The notes under the pieces were generated by a model. The model saw only the letters and a program-made list of their open reading frames with translations, ran no database searches and was not told the origin of the DNA. Shown here in pieces: positions 1 through 13,005 of a stretch of DNA of 64,000 nt (positions are counted from its first letter, which is position 1; the number at the start of each line of letters is the position of its first letter). The DNA is taken from the NCBI GenBank assembly GCA_963931865.1, contig OZ007513.1, forward strand, positions 4,690,098 to 4,754,097. Direction: 5' to 3'. Position numbers and translations under genes: made by a program. This DNA comes from Axinella damicornis. Taxonomy: Eukaryota; Porifera; Demospongiae; Axinellida; Axinellidae.

Positions 1-3000
1 AATGAGATTCATTGACGTCAATTTGGACAACAATACCAGTCATGAGTCCCAATTTAGGGCTAATGATATTCATGATCCCTGGTTGTCAGGGTTAGGAGAG
101 AGTGGAGTCTCAGGGTGAATTTACGAATAATGCATCACACAACACACAATGCTTTCAACCCCATGCTACACCACCAAAGATCTGACAGGTGGTCACTAAT
201 GATATTCATGAGCATCAACATAAGCCAACCCTCCCATCGGACAGCTGACTAAAGTCCAACAAGCTCACGAGCACAGCATGGAGCTATCTAATCCCAACTC
301 ATTATTATTCATGAGCAGACAGAAAGACTGGGTTCTATCCCATGCCCACTGGGTTTTAATGAGATTCATAGGCACACCAAGGTTAGTGGGATCACCCTAA
401 CCCGGATCAGGGTTAATGATATTCATAGGGCTAGGATCTACAGAGTTAGGCCAAACTCCAGTGTTAGGATTTGTCATTGCACTAGCCTAATTAAAGCCTT
501 CAGATGGCCCTTAAGGTAGTAAACATGGGTACCGCAATCTCCGAAACCAAGTTGATGGTAAATGGGCAGCATCAAAGCGTACACAAGTTTCAGCAATACT
601 TTGCATCAAACTGCTCCCTCTGCTTGAAAATGCCCTAAAACTCAATTTTAAGGCCCTCTACGAAACTGAAAATTTGGACCCTCTCCAAGGCCCCACCCAC
701 ACTCTGACCCCATCATCAATACACACACAAAACAGGCCCCAAAACTACGGATGGATTTACCACCTGCTCTCCTCACTTGCAGGCTACAGCCCAAAACTCA
801 CTGCCACCCTCAAAAACAGAGGTTTGGCTACCCTAGGCTTTCAAAAAAAATTCCACGCACACCAACTAAAACCGACTCAAGCCAAGGCCAGTTTCCAAAA
901 GGTCAACCTACCCCCTGCAAAAATAGGGATGCTTTTCCACGTTCACCTCTCGGTTACCGAGTTTTGGCCACACATCTACTCCCTCTCACCAGCCCAGTCC
1001 AGCTACCAAACCAGCCAAATTCGCCCTAACACGAAAATGGGCGGGGCCTGTAATGCCGAAAGGTCAACTCTCTAGAGTACCTTGGCCAGGGAGCTGTCGG
1101 AGGCTGTTCACTTTCCAGGCTGTTCTTCGGCCACTTCAGCAGACCCACAAACATTCCTGCTCACTCCACCTAGCTATTCACACACAGATAGCCCATCGCC
1201 ACATTCAATCAGCTAGAATAGCTTCTTACTTAAAAAAAAAAAAGAAAAAAAAAAAAAAAGAGTGTTCAAACAAATCTTCAAAGTACCGCACGGCCACATC
1301 AGAGTACCGATTTGAAACTCGAAAGGGCCGCTAGCCGCATCAAAGAGAGAAGCCCCCCTTGTTTATTCCGGTTGCCGCCATGGGAAAACGTAAACAGATG
1401 AATAACTCTAAATAACCGTATGCAAGTGACGTCATCTCATTAATTATTCATGAGCAAAATTGCGCGATTTCGCCGATGCCGTGCTTCCTACCTTAACCCA
1501 AACCCCTAACTAAAACTCATGAATATTCCAGCTTACTAGCCTTCACTTCAACCCAAACCACACTACATGGGAACTGAAAGCACATCACTAATGATATTCA
1601 TGAGAGTCAACACAAGCCAAACTTCCCTCCAAACAGCAAACTAAAGGCAATCTTGCTCACGATTGCTACACACGGCTACCTGAAAATGGCTCATTACTTA
1701 TTCATGAAGCTGACAGACAAGCTGAATCTCAGCCAAAGCTGAAGGCTTTAATGAGATTCATTGACGTCAATTTGGACAACAATACCAGTCATGAGTCCCA
1801 ATTTAGGGCTAATGATATTCATGATCCCTGGTTGTCAGGGTTAGGAGAGAGTGGAGTCTCAGGGTGAATTTACGAATAATGCATCACACAACACACAATG
1901 CTTTCAACCCCATGCTACACCACCAAAGATCTGACAGGTGGTCACTAATGATATTCATGAGCATCAACATAAGCCAACCCTCCCATCGGACAGCTGACTA
2001 AAGTCCAACAAGCTCACGAGCACAGCATGGAGCTATCTAATCCCAACTCATTATTATTCATGAGCAGACAGAAAGACTGGGTTCTATCCCATGCCCACTG
2101 GGTTTTAATGAGATTCATAGGCACACCAAGGTTAGTGGGATCACCCTAACCCGGATCAGGGTTAATGATATTCATAGGGCTAGGATCTACAGAGTTAGGC
2201 CAAACTCCAGTGTTAGGATTTGTCATTGCACTAGCCTAATTAAAGCCTTCAGATGGCCCTTAAGGTAGTAAACATGGGTACCGCAATCTCCGAAACCAAG
2301 TTGATGGTAAATGGGCAGCATCAAAGCGTACACAAGTTTCAGCAATACTTTGCATCAAACTGCTCCCTCTGCTTGAAAATGCCCTAAAACTCAATTTTAA
2401 GGCCCTCTACGAAACTGAAAATTTGGACCCTCTCCAAGGCCCCACCCACACTCTGACCCCATCATCAATACACACACAAAACAGGCCCCAAAACTACGGA
2501 TGGATTTACCACCTGCTCTCCTCACTTGCAGGCTACAGCCCAAAACTCACTGCCACCCTCAAAAACAGAGGTTTGGCTACCCTAGGCTTTCAAAAAAAAT
2601 TCCACGCACACCAACTAAAACCGACTCAAGCCAAGGCCAGTTTCCAAAAGGTCAACCTACCCCCTGCAAAAATAGGGATGCTTTTCCACGTTCACCTCTC
2701 GGTTACCGAGTTTTGGCCACACATCTACTCCCTCTCACCAGCCCAGTCCAGCTACCAAACCAGCCAAATTCGCCCTAACACGAAAATGGGCGGGGCCTGT
2801 AATGCCGAAAGGTCAACTCTCTAGAGTACCTTGGCCAGGGAGCTGTCGGAGGCTGTTCACTTTCCAGGCTGTTCTTCGGCCACTTCAGCAGACCCACAAA
2901 CATTCCTGCTCACTCCACCTAGCTATTCACACACAGATAGCCCATCGCCACATTCAATCAGCTAGAATAGCTTCTTACTTAAAAAAAAAAAAGAAAAAAA

Positions 3001-6000
3001 AAAAAAAAGAGTGTTCAAACAAATCTTCAAAGTACCGCACGGCCACATCAGAGTACCGATTTGAAACTCGAAAGGGCCGCTAGCCGCATCAAAGAGAGAA
3101 GCCCCCCTTGTTTATTCCGGTTGCCGCCATGGGAAAACGTAAACAGATGAATAACTCTAAATAACCGTATGCAAGTGACGTCATCTCATTAATTATTCAT
3201 GAGCAAAATTGCGCGATTTCGCCGATGCCGTGCTTCCTACCTTAACCCAAACCCCTAACTAAAACTCATGAATATTCCAGCTTACTAGCCTTCACTTCAA
3301 CCCAAACCACACTACATGGGAACTGAAAGCACATCACTAATGATATTCATGAGAGTCAACACAAGCCAAACTTCCCTCCAAACAGCAAACTAAAGGCAAT
3401 CTTGCTCACGATTGCTACACACGGCTACCTGAAAATGGCTCATTACTTATTCATGAAGCTGACAGACAAGCTGAATCTCAGCCAAAGCTGAAGGCTTTAA
3501 TGAGATTCATTGACGTCAATTTGGACAACAATACCAGTCATGAGTCCCAATTTAGGGCTAATGATATTCATGATCCCTGGTTGTCAGGGTTAGGAGAGAG
3601 TGGAGTCTCAGGGTGAATTTACGAATAATGCATCACACAACACACAATGCTTTCAACCCCATGCTACACCACCAAAGATCTGACAGGTGGTCACTAATGA
3701 TATTCATGAGCATCAACATAAGCCAACCCTCCCATCGGACAGCTGACTAAAGTCCAACAAGCTCACGAGCACAGCATGGAGCTATCTAATCCCAACTCAT
3801 TATTATTCATGAGCAGACAGAAAGACTGGGTTCTATCCCATGCCCACTGGGTTTTAATGAGATTCATAGGCACACCAAGGTTAGTGGGATCACCCTAACC
3901 CGGATCAGGGTTAATGATATTCATAGGGCTAGGATCTACAGAGTTAGGCCAAACTCCAGTGTTAGGATTTGTCATTGCACTAGCCTAATTAAAGCCTTCA
4001 GATGGCCCTTAAGGTAGTAAACATGGGTACCGCAATCTCCGAAACCAAGTTGATGGTAAATGGGCAGCATCAAAGCGTACACAAGTTTCAGCAATACTTT
4101 GCATCAAACTGCTCCCTCTGCTTGAAAATGCCCTAAAACTCAATTTTAAGGCCCTCTACGAAACTGAAAATTTGGACCCTCTCCAAGGCCCCACCCACAC
4201 TCTGACCCCATCATCAATACACACACAAAACAGGCCCCAAAACTACGGATGGATTTACCACCTGCTCTCCTCACTTGCAGGCTACAGCCCAAAACTCACT
4301 GCCACCCTCAAAAACAGAGGTTTGGCTACCCTAGGCTTTCAAAAAAAATTCCACGCACACCAACTAAAACCGACTCAAGCCAAGGCCAGTTTCCAAAAGG
4401 TCAACCTACCCCCTGCAAAAATAGGGATGCTTTTCCACGTTCACCTCTCGGTTACCGAGTTTTGGCCACACATCTACTCCCTCTCACCAGCCCAGTCCAG
4501 CTACCAAACCAGCCAAATTCGCCCTAACACGAAAATGGGCGGGGCCTGTAATGCCGAAAGGTCAACTCTCTAGAGTACCTTGGCCAGGGAGCTGTCGGAG
4601 GCTGTTCACTTTCCAGGCTGTTCTTCGGCCACTTCAGCAGACCCACAAACATTCCTGCTCACTCCACCTAGCTATTCACACACAGATAGCCCATCGCCAC
4701 ATTCAATCAGCTAGAATAGCTTCTTACTTAAAAAAAAAAAAGAAAAAAAAAAAAAAAGAGTGTTCAAACAAATCTTCAAAGTACCGCACGGCCACATCAG
4801 AGTACCGATTTGAAACTCGAAAGGGCCGCTAGCCGCATCAAAGAGAGAAGCCCCCCTTGTTTATTCCGGTTGCCGCCATGGGAAAACGTAAACAGATGAA
4901 TAACTCTAAATAACCGTATGCAAGTGACGTCATCTCATTAATTATTCATGAGCAAAATTGCGCGATTTCGCCGATGCCGTGCTTCCTACCTTAACCCAAA
5001 CCCCTAACTAAAACTCATGAATATTCCAGCTTACTAGCCTTCACTTCAACCCAAACCACACTACATGGGAACTGAAAGCACATCACTAATGATATTCATG
5101 AGAGTCAACACAAGCCAAACTTCCCTCCAAACAGCAAACTAAAGGCAATCTTGCTCACGATTGCTACACACGGCTACCTGAAAATGGCTCATTACTTATT
5201 CATGAAGCTGACAGACAAGCTGAATCTCAGCCAAAGCTGAAGGCTTTAATGAGATTCATTGACGTCAATTTGGACAACAATACCAGTCATGAGTCCCAAT
5301 TTAGGGCTAATGATATTCATGATCCCTGGTTGTCAGGGTTAGGAGAGAGTGGAGTCTCAGGGTGAATTTACGAATAATGCATCACACAACACACAATGCT
5401 TTCAACCCCATGCTACACCACCAAAGATCTGACAGGTGGTCACTAATGATATTCATGAGCATCAACATAAGCCAACCCTCCCATCGGACAGCTGACTAAA
5501 GTCCAACAAGCTCACGAGCACAGCATGGAGCTATCTAATCCCAACTCATTATTATTCATGAGCAGACAGAAAGACTGGGTTCTATCCCATGCCCACTGGG
5601 TTTTAATGAGATTCATAGGCACACCAAGGTTAGTGGGATCACCCTAACCCGGATCAGGGTTAATGATATTCATAGGGCTAGGATCTACAGAGTTAGGCCA
5701 AACTCCAGTGTTAGGATTTGTCATTGCACTAGCCTAATTAAAGCCTTCAGATGGCCCTTAAGGTAGTAAACATGGGTACCGCAATCTCCGAAACCAAGTT
5801 GATGGTAAATGGGCAGCATCAAAGCGTACACAAGTTTCAGCAATACTTTGCATCAAACTGCTCCCTCTGCTTGAAAATGCCCTAAAACTCAATTTTAAGG
5901 CCCTCTACGAAACTGAAAATTTGGACCCTCTCCAAGGCCCCACCCACACTCTGACCCCATCATCAATACACACACAAAACAGGCCCCAAAACTACGGATG

Positions 6001-6744
6001 GATTTACCACCTGCTCTCCTCACTTGCAGGCTACAGCCCAAAACTCACTGCCACCCTCAAAAACAGAGGTTTGGCTACCCTAGGCTTTCAAAAAAAATTC
6101 CACGCACACCAACTAAAACCGACTCAAGCCAAGGCCAGTTTCCAAAAGGTCAACCTACCCCCTGCAAAAATAGGGATGCTTTTCCACGTTCACCTCTCGG
6201 TTACCGAGTTTTGGCCACACATCTACTCCCTCTCACCAGCCCAGTCCAGCTACCAAACCAGCCAAATTCGCCCTAACACGAAAATGGGCGGGGCCTGTAA
6301 TGCCGAAAGGTCAACTCTCTAGAGTACCTTGGCCAGGGAGCTGTCGGAGGCTGTTCACTTTCCAGGCTGTTCTTCGGCCACTTCAGCAGACCCACAAACA
6401 TTCCTGCTCACTCCACCTAGCTATTCACACACAGATAGCCCATCGCCACATTCAATCAGCTAGAATAGCTTCTTACTTAAAAAAAAAAAAGAAAAAAAAA
6501 AAAAAAAGAGTGTTCAAACAAATCTTCAAAGTACCGCACGGCCACATCAGAGTACCGATTTGAAACTCGAAAGGGCCGCTAGCCGCATCAAAGAGAGAAG
6601 CCCCCCTTGTTTATTCCGGTTGCCGCCATGGGAAAACGTAAACAGATGAATAACTCTAAATAACCGTATGCAAGTGACGTCATCTCATTAATTATTCATG
6701 AGCAAAATTGCGCGATTTCGCCGATGCCGTGCTTCCTACCTTAA
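1..6744. repeat. 1749-bp satellite array, about 3.86 copies
   Basis: The same 1749-bp sequence repeats head to tail. Position 1 matches 1750, 3499 and 5248, and the array stops abruptly at 6744, where unique sequence begins. Over the stretches I compared the copies are essentially identical. The one clear difference is one extra A in the A-rich tract of the last copy (about 6479-6507). Each unit has two palindromic TGACGTCA sites (13-20 and 1427-1434 in the first unit), a GC box GGGCGGGGC (1039-1047), an A-rich tract and about ten versions of a TAATGATATTCATGA motif. Identical open frames of 92-133 codons recur in every unit, but they overlap each other and look like no protein. I read the block as satellite DNA. 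The unit is longer than most simple satellites, and its origin is unknown. Confidence 0.95.
1380..1415 (+). other. 11-codon ORF with a strong Kozak context inside each satellite unit
   Basis: The context GCCGCCATGG is an ideal vertebrate-type Kozak sequence. It opens a short frame beginning MGKRKQ that stops after 11 codons. The same frame recurs at 3129, 4878 and 6628. It follows a CpG-containing stretch that also holds a GC box, with a TGACGTCA site just downstream. This could be the relic of a promoter plus first exon captured into the satellite, or chance. There is no evidence of a product. Confidence 0.3.
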
Positions 6745-7526
6745 GATTGTCTAAGGCACATGACCGGTAAGTGGGCACCTTCCTTGTCTGTTGGTCCATG
6801 CAGGGTTTCCCTCTGATCCACGTCTCCTGCTTTTACGTATGGACCCACTTTTGGTAGAATACATAAGTACAGGTGAATGCCTTAAGCTGCTTTGCTGGAG
6901 TAGAATATTACTTGTGGTGTCAGTATATAGTCGGACAGTTGCTCAGTGTACCACCAGTCTGGTGATGTGCCAATATAGTGACTTACTGGATCATCTCACT
7001 ATATTATATTTGTTGGCGTGATTTAGCTAGCGGATGCATTTGTCTCCCCCAATCCAAAGTCATGCATGAGTGGGTGTGGTCTGGTGGCACTGCAACATAC
7101 TGGCTGTTCCATGATGATCTTGGAATGGCCAATCATATTTAGTAATAGCTACACACTGCACACGATAATCACATTCCGTGGTAGTGATCCATGTTGGCTG
7201 TTGTCACACTGGTGCAACCAGACCTTTCCTCTGTGTGCAAACTAGGTGTGACTCTTGAGCAGGTTATGATCACGGCTATCTTTAGTCACAGAAGGAACAC
7301 ACATGAACCCTACAGACATTGACAGCAGCCATGCACTTGTTGTGCATGAAACTAGTTCCCACAGCCCTTTGAACTTAACATGTCCCCTTGAACATGCATT
7401 ACTGTGCTCCGAGCATTATTCTTATGTGTTCAGTCAAATCAGGTATTATCGTACTGGGCTCACCAGTGTCATCTGATTCTGAATCATCCTCCTTTCCCTG
7501 TATTGGCTAGAACAGACAATGTATAA
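6745..7526. other. Intergenic, nothing recognised
   Basis: This stretch lies between the satellite array and the 3' end of the Death-domain gene. It holds only short unsupported frames, and I saw no repeat or RNA gene. Confidence 0.5.
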
Positions 7527-9497
7527 TTATGCCGTTGCATAATTGGCAGCACCATGATTTACAGCACACACCTTGGCAACAAACTCGTAGCTTCCACATC
7601 TCAGCTTGATCACTCCTTCTGCCATTATGGCCCTCTCTTGCTCACTGGACAGGGGAAATATCTCTTGCTGTACAAATGACGGCACCTGGAACATGACCTG
7701 GAAACAACCTTCCTCCACTCGACAGAGACGAAGAACGCCTTGTGATAAATGTAGGATTTCTTTAAGCCTGTATCGAAAATTGTCTACTGCCTCTACAGTG
7801 AATTGTTCATAGACTGAATCTATCTTCAAAACTAGATCAGCATGATCAGCTTCGCTTGCAGGTCCAAAGACTGGGAGACATTCATAAACTTTACGCATTG
7901 AGTAGCGGTCAAATTCTTCCTTGTAGTTATGAAGCTCAGCTTTGTCCTGGTCTGTACCAAGCTTACTGACAATGTGTTCAATAACATGATAGTTGAAAAA
8001 TGAAAAGTAGTCTCTAATAACCCAAAACACCTTCTCTATGCTTTCTGCAGTTAGAAGCTCTTTAGAGAAGTCATGGAATGCTGGTTTCTGAGAACACTTA
8101 TAGACAGGGTCAAATGCACCCAATGACAAGAGGTGAGTAACTAACTTGTTCACAGGAATGCTTTGTGTGCACAGTGACTCATAGACAGTGGAGAAAAGAT
8201 GCTGGAATTTCCTCATAATATTCTCTGACTCGACACGCAGCCTGCCTCTCAGTTCTTGCTGTTGCTCATGAGTAAGTCCACCGAAATCAAGGCATGGGAA
8301 TGAGCTGGCTGAGGGGATAGGGTTTGGGCACCCTCTCTCAATATAACTATAGAATGTGCACTTGCCACACCCACACCCAAATGGTGGCTTCTGAGATCCT
8401 TTACTGCAAGTGGGAGAGTTGGGCCTTGGACTGACACTAGTACCTTGAGAAGTGAACGCGACAACAGTGCTAGCACACGAGCCTTTTTGAGGAGTTTTCT
8501 TGGGGGGTTGAGGAATGGCAGTTCCAATCACTGCATGTGGTTAGAGAATAGGTTGTTTCTGATACACCTAGAATGTAAGTATGTTACGTACGCATGCCAC
8601 ACCTAGTGGGCCTGGGACTGAGACTAGCACCACCTCTAAAATAGAGATAAGGAGTACATTGTTTAGTAACTACAAAATTGCAGGATTGAGCTTGAGGATA
8701 TTGTACCTGCTCAAGTTTGACACTTGCTGAAAATGGCTAAAACGAAGCATATACACTCGCTTCCAGATATTCAATGGTTGTAGAAGTCCAAGGAAACATA
8801 CACAATTTTTAATTTACATGCCCTCGCTTATGATCTGCAGAGAAATTTAGTTTCATTGGTCAGTTGCAGGGGCATAAGTGGGGAGGGGTTTCTGGAAACC
8901 CCCTTGGGACCGGACCAAGATTTCAAACTGAGGCCCACACACTAACTGAGACTGTTCTAGCCGGCTAAATGTTCCTGTTGTAGTACTTCAAAAGAGTGAG
9001 ACGGTCATGGATTGCAGAAAACTGTGGCAGTGCAGTGCAAAGCAGCTAGGAGAGCCCATCCAGGTAACTGAAAATTGACTTTGAAATTTTTTTCCATGCA
9101 GCACTATGCACCTCTATGCACTGTCTTCGGCAGCAGCCGTACTACTTCTTGGAAAAATTTTCTGCTTTACCCCTCGGGATTTGATAAACTAAATACACAC
9201 TTTTGGACTATACTATTTTGACAAGGAATCATCCACTGCAGTATAGTCTGTTACCTGAGTGATTTCCTGCAACTTCCACCACTGTTCGCCATGTAGGCTC
9301 ACCAAACCGTTCTGTATTGTAGTTTCTCCTCAGCCAGTGCTTCAGCACATCAGACAAACAGTCCTTGGGATTATGATTATGTGCTGTTTCGATTTCATCC
9401 AGTGTTCCAAGACTGAGTCGGAGTCCTGCACCAATGGCCTTCCAACCTGCAACAGTTGGCATCAACTCTTTCAGTAAGTCAAAGAAATCATCTTCTC
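7527..9497 (-). CDS. Death-domain protein, two 3' exons (5' end unresolved)
   Basis: Two minus-strand exons join in frame: 9497-9255 and 8530-7527, with phase 1 at the junction and the stop codon at 7527. The first exon encodes a Death domain. The W-K-x-I-G start, the spaced L-x-L and L-x-x-I-E positions, the D-C-L-x-x-V-L-x-x-W-L helix and the late P-T-W-R-x-V-V-x-V are all visible. Death domains assemble signalling complexes through homotypic contacts. The second exon (about 334 codons) starts with a basic, proline-rich linker. A small cysteine cluster (C-G-C-G-K-C) and a long helical region ending in V-L-R-L-C-R-V follow. I recognise no catalytic motif. From memory this Death-plus-C-terminal arrangement occurs in multicopy uncharacterised sponge proteins. 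The upstream exons are not settled; the open segment at 9544-9762 is one candidate. Confidence 0.7.
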
Positions 9498-9543
9498 CTG
9501 TTGGAAGAGAACACTGAAGTAAACTTATGATGTTATCTATCTT

Positions 9544-9762
9544 TCAGACTCCCCACCTACGGAACGCATACTCCAGTAAAAGCGACAGAGAGACGACCGC
9601 CACAAGGCCTTGGAGTACTATAGGAGTGCTACCCACGACCTCCCCCACTCCCAATCTGGCTGCCTTCCACTGGGCAGGGAGCGGGCGGCAGGCGTACCGA
9701 CACTGGTAGTGGTAGAAGTTGAGGCCAATTCGAGCTTGCCACGTAGCGAGATCGATTCCCAT
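9544..9762 (-). CDS. Possible 5' exon with a membrane segment
   Basis: An open minus-strand frame begins with ATG at 9762 (MGIDLATWQARIG). It ends in a hydrophobic stretch of about 20 residues followed by basic residues, like a signal anchor. A possible donor AG|GTGGGG lies near its 3' end, but its phase (2) does not match the Death-domain exon (phase 1). Another exon would therefore have to lie between them, or this is a different gene or chance. Confidence 0.25.
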   Translation of the reverse strand: MGIDLATWQARIGLNFYHYQCRYACRPLPAQWKAARLGVGEVVGSTPIVLQGLVAVVSLSLLLEYAFRRWGV

Positions 9763-10074
9763 CTCGACTTTCGGTATCAACCGCACAATTCAAAGAATTC
9801 TCGCTGTCCGAGTTGTCCTTTGGTCGTTCTCACTGGAGATTCCATATAGCTAGGGGGTGGGGCTACAGCCACATAGCAGCTTTATATATGGGCTAGGCTC
9901 GTGTCCATAGCAACATTTCAATTATTTTGCGAGCCTGTCTATGCAGCAACATGGATAATATAGTACGCACGCGTGGCTATATTATCCATGAACACGGCAA
10001 CAGACCCATTAATTCCAAAACTCGTAAGGTTTAACTGCTATACGTAGACAATAATTGCTCTCGAGCTCATCCCT

Positions 10075-10141
10075 ACATCTATCTACCTATCTATCTATCC
10101 ATCTATCTAGCTATCTATCTAGCTATCTGTCTATCTATCTA
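10075..10141. repeat. ATCT-type microsatellite
   Basis: Imperfect tandem CTAT/ATCT tetranucleotides run for about 65 bases. The open frame across it is a by-product. Confidence 0.85.
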
Positions 10142-10169
10142 GCAACCTTGTTGGCACTGTTGGACACAC

Positions 10170-10473
10170 AGAGGAGACTGAGGACTGTTTTAAGGCATCA
10201 GAGGAATGCCCACACACTGGGACTCATGGCATGTAAGTGCACCTAGTTAGTGTCCACCATTTGTCACATTGGGTTGCTAAGCTATCACATGAAATGACGT
10301 TTATGCACACATGTATTATATGAACACCACCTCGATCAGTCAGATTAGTTTTATTGTCACACCATAGAGCATGCTCTGGGGAGACAAACGTTCCATGTTG
10401 AAGATACTGCAGGAAGAGTCAAACTTAGAATGAAACTGGAAACACACACACAACACACACACAAACACACACG

Positions 10474-10510
<37 letters not shown>

Positions 10511-11290
10511 TACAGCATGTAGTGTGTTACAGCGCTCACTCATCCATAACCAATCAACAGGATGCATTTGGTCTCTTATCAATCATGGCTTCATCAAAAT
10601 GTTGTCCATTGCATCATAACATTTGAGATTGCATCATCTCCATACATTGGTAGTATGTACATGCACAGTACAACTACTTCCACTTCCTCAAGAGCAGGAA
10701 GTTATTCACTTACTTCTGCTCTCCATCCTGCAGGGCCGTAGGAGCCACTACGGCAGGTCCAGCCATGGCTGTACCAGTTTTGACGTTGCGAAAAATACTA
10801 TTGCGTGGGCATGCACGAAAAGCGCAAGCGCTCGAGCGAGACCAGCACATGCAGTCCATAGTCTCGTTCCAACTAGCATGAAGGTGCCTATCCTGATAAT
10901 TGAAAAATGAAGGCGAAAATTTTTCTGCACTTCGCGCGGACTGATCAGCACTACATGCCTCTATGTGCTACAATTGTGCTATTATCATCTAGGCCAGACA
11001 GGTGTTTGAGGCTTCCTACGGCCATGATCCTCGTCCCTCTCCCTCCAGTATTGCAGTGATCGCTAAGGACAGTTACAGTGTACTGGAGGCAGGTACCCTC
11101 CCCCAGCTGGTGACTCGACTCAGTGACGAAGATTCAGAAGTGAGAATCAAAAGCTGCAGGCTAGAAGCTTACAGTAATTCCCAACAAGTAGCCCCTCCCT
11201 CCAGTCAATCCAACACTGTTGCTGATCCTAATTATAACTGAAGGTCCTCATGATGCTGGCAGAGACTCCGTAGGGAAACAAAAACTGCAG
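10170..11290 (+). repeat. Dispersed duplicated block, copy 1
   Basis: This block recurs at 14925-16060 and 38240-39260, in part at 26700-27010, and inverted at 32890-33240. Shared landmarks are a segment with GAGCATGCTCTGGGGAGAC, a CA microsatellite (10441-10508 here), the palindrome GCCGTAGGAGCCACTACGGC and a HEAT-like exon remnant. The copies differ by substitutions and small indels, so they are older than the satellite array. I found no transposase or terminal repeats, so segmental duplication and an unknown mobile element both remain possible. Confidence 0.85.
11041..11241 (+). pseudogene. HEAT/armadillo-like exon remnant
   Basis: The frame reads V-L-E-A-G-T-L-P-Q-L-V-x-R-L-S-D-E-D-S-E-V-R, the pattern of one HEAT or armadillo helical repeat. 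It then runs into low-complexity residues and a stop. A short downstream piece encodes V-L-M-M-L-A-E-T-P followed by a stop. Equivalent segments are near 15770-16022 and 38570-38720. They look like copied exons of a HEAT-repeat gene outside the window. The family is inferred from the pattern only. Confidence 0.4.
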
Positions 11291-11950
11291 TCATTACAAC
11301 CAAAGTTAATCCACTTCCAGTGACTTACCTTCAATTGGCCCCCACCCATGTTTCGTCACTAGCTTGCTGTAAAGCCTTGTATGGTTGATGCACCCTTGCA
11401 TGGGTTGGAATTGTGATCTGCATGCACTTTTTGCATACTATCACATTACATATAATTATACACAGTAATAATCTTTCAAACCACTACAGTCAAACCTCCA
11501 AACAAAGGACACTTTGGGAACAATAATATTATAAATTCAAGTCTAAGACTTTTGTCCTTTGTAGAGAGGTTGCCTCTTCTCGCAAGTTCAAAATGTATTA
11601 GAACCATAGGCAAACCAATTATTTGGGACCTTGAAAAGCGTCCTTTGTAGAGAGGTTAATTATATTGTGTCCCTATCTCGGAGGGTCCACTATCGGAGGT
11701 TATTCAGTTCACCAATAATGCCTTTGGAGGTTGATTCCTGCTTTTTCTGGAAGTGAACTGTGTGCAACAGCGATCAATGCATACTTCCCCTGTAAAACAC
11801 ACACATACACACACACTCGTCCTTACACCACACACTCATGATCACTCGTAGACAGCTGGAAGAGAATCAGTGGAGGCGGTGAGATGGTGTGCAAGGCAGC
11901 CAAGAGAGCATAGTGACGACCTCTAATCTAAATATCACATGTAAACGCCA

Positions 11951-12690
11951 TCAACTATGGACAACATGGTGTACAATTGTACCATGCACAGATTGAATTG
12001 TTAACAAGTCAACAACAGCTTTCATATTTTGCATAGGGAAGGCTTGTCTGTCCAACATGTAGTCTCTCCTCTGGTATTCCGAGAGGGGTGTCACTTGTCC
12101 GTCATAGATGTAGTCTGTCCTCTGGTGTTTGCTGCCAAAGGGCGGTGTTCCGCTTGTTTCAGTGACTTCAGTCAATAGTACCCCATGCTGAGTCTCCTTG
12201 AGATGTTCACAGAGGAGCATCTGTTGACCAAGCAGTTGCATCTGGAGACTTTGGTTACCAGGTCTGTCGCTAAGCCTGGACTGAATCTGCTCTATAGCTT
12301 TTTGTAGATCGTGCTGTAACATTTGCTGCTGTTTAGGTGGTAGTGATTTTAAGCCCACACCCTTCTACAACTGTGCTAGTGACGATAATTGCTTCTTTAT
12401 CTCCACTTGCTGAGCTTTGATTCGTTCGTCTGTTGACACACCGCTGTCTCCCGTGAGTGCCCAAGTTGCATTTGTGAGTTTGGAGCACTAGCACTTGAAC
12501 GGAGTCTTCTCCTACCTCTCCTACCCCTGCTATCACTCCAGGAGTTCTCAGAATCACTACTGTATGACTCAGTTCTAGAGTCTCACGCTCAGCAGAAGCA
12601 CCGCCTTCAAAATTAACAGTACGGTGTTTCAATTGGCATGTTCCAATTCCTCTGTAAAGGTGTGGAATCTTTAACATAAACCGACAAAAG
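11951..12690 (-). pseudogene. Broken copy of the EPS8-like gene's last exon
   Basis: The minus strand closely matches the C-terminal exon of the EPS8-like gene at 41154-42329, including the glutamine-rich segment around GLKSLPPKQQQML. The copy carries an in-frame TAG (12365-12367 on the plus strand) where the intact gene has a glutamine codon. It has frame changes in the region before that and replaces the last quarter with unrelated sequence. Flanking DNA (about 11300-11950) also matches 39260-40900, so a genomic block was copied, not a spliced mRNA. Confidence 0.8.
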
Positions 12691-13005
12691 AGACTGGGTG
12701 GATTTTCCGCAGGTGCTTCCAGCTGGGCACGAGACTAAGAGGTTCACTGTAATGAAGTGTGTTCTCAGTAGTCTTTACAACTAGCTAGTAGCTAGCTACC
12801 TATCTTAACTATTCCAAGCCCCTAGGTCACTTAGGCTTTAAGCCTTTTGAAGGATCGGCCGTACGGGATAGCGGATAAGTCAATGCTACGAGGCATGCAC
12901 TCTTGGTACTCGGTACTCCAACTGGAAGCCTTCCCAACCTTAATACATTGACGTGGGAACGAGACAGTTGAGGTTTGGAATGGAAACATATTTCCGCTTC
13001 TAGTC

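Noticed and set aside
1380..1415. First exon of a transcription elongation factor (MGRRK-type start)
   Set aside because: Only five or six residues resemble it, and a stop follows after 11 codons.
674..6563. Recurring ORFs of 87-133 codons in each satellite unit
   Set aside because: They overlap in different frames, repeat with the satellite and have low-complexity composition. One is simply truncated by a 1-bp change in the A tract.
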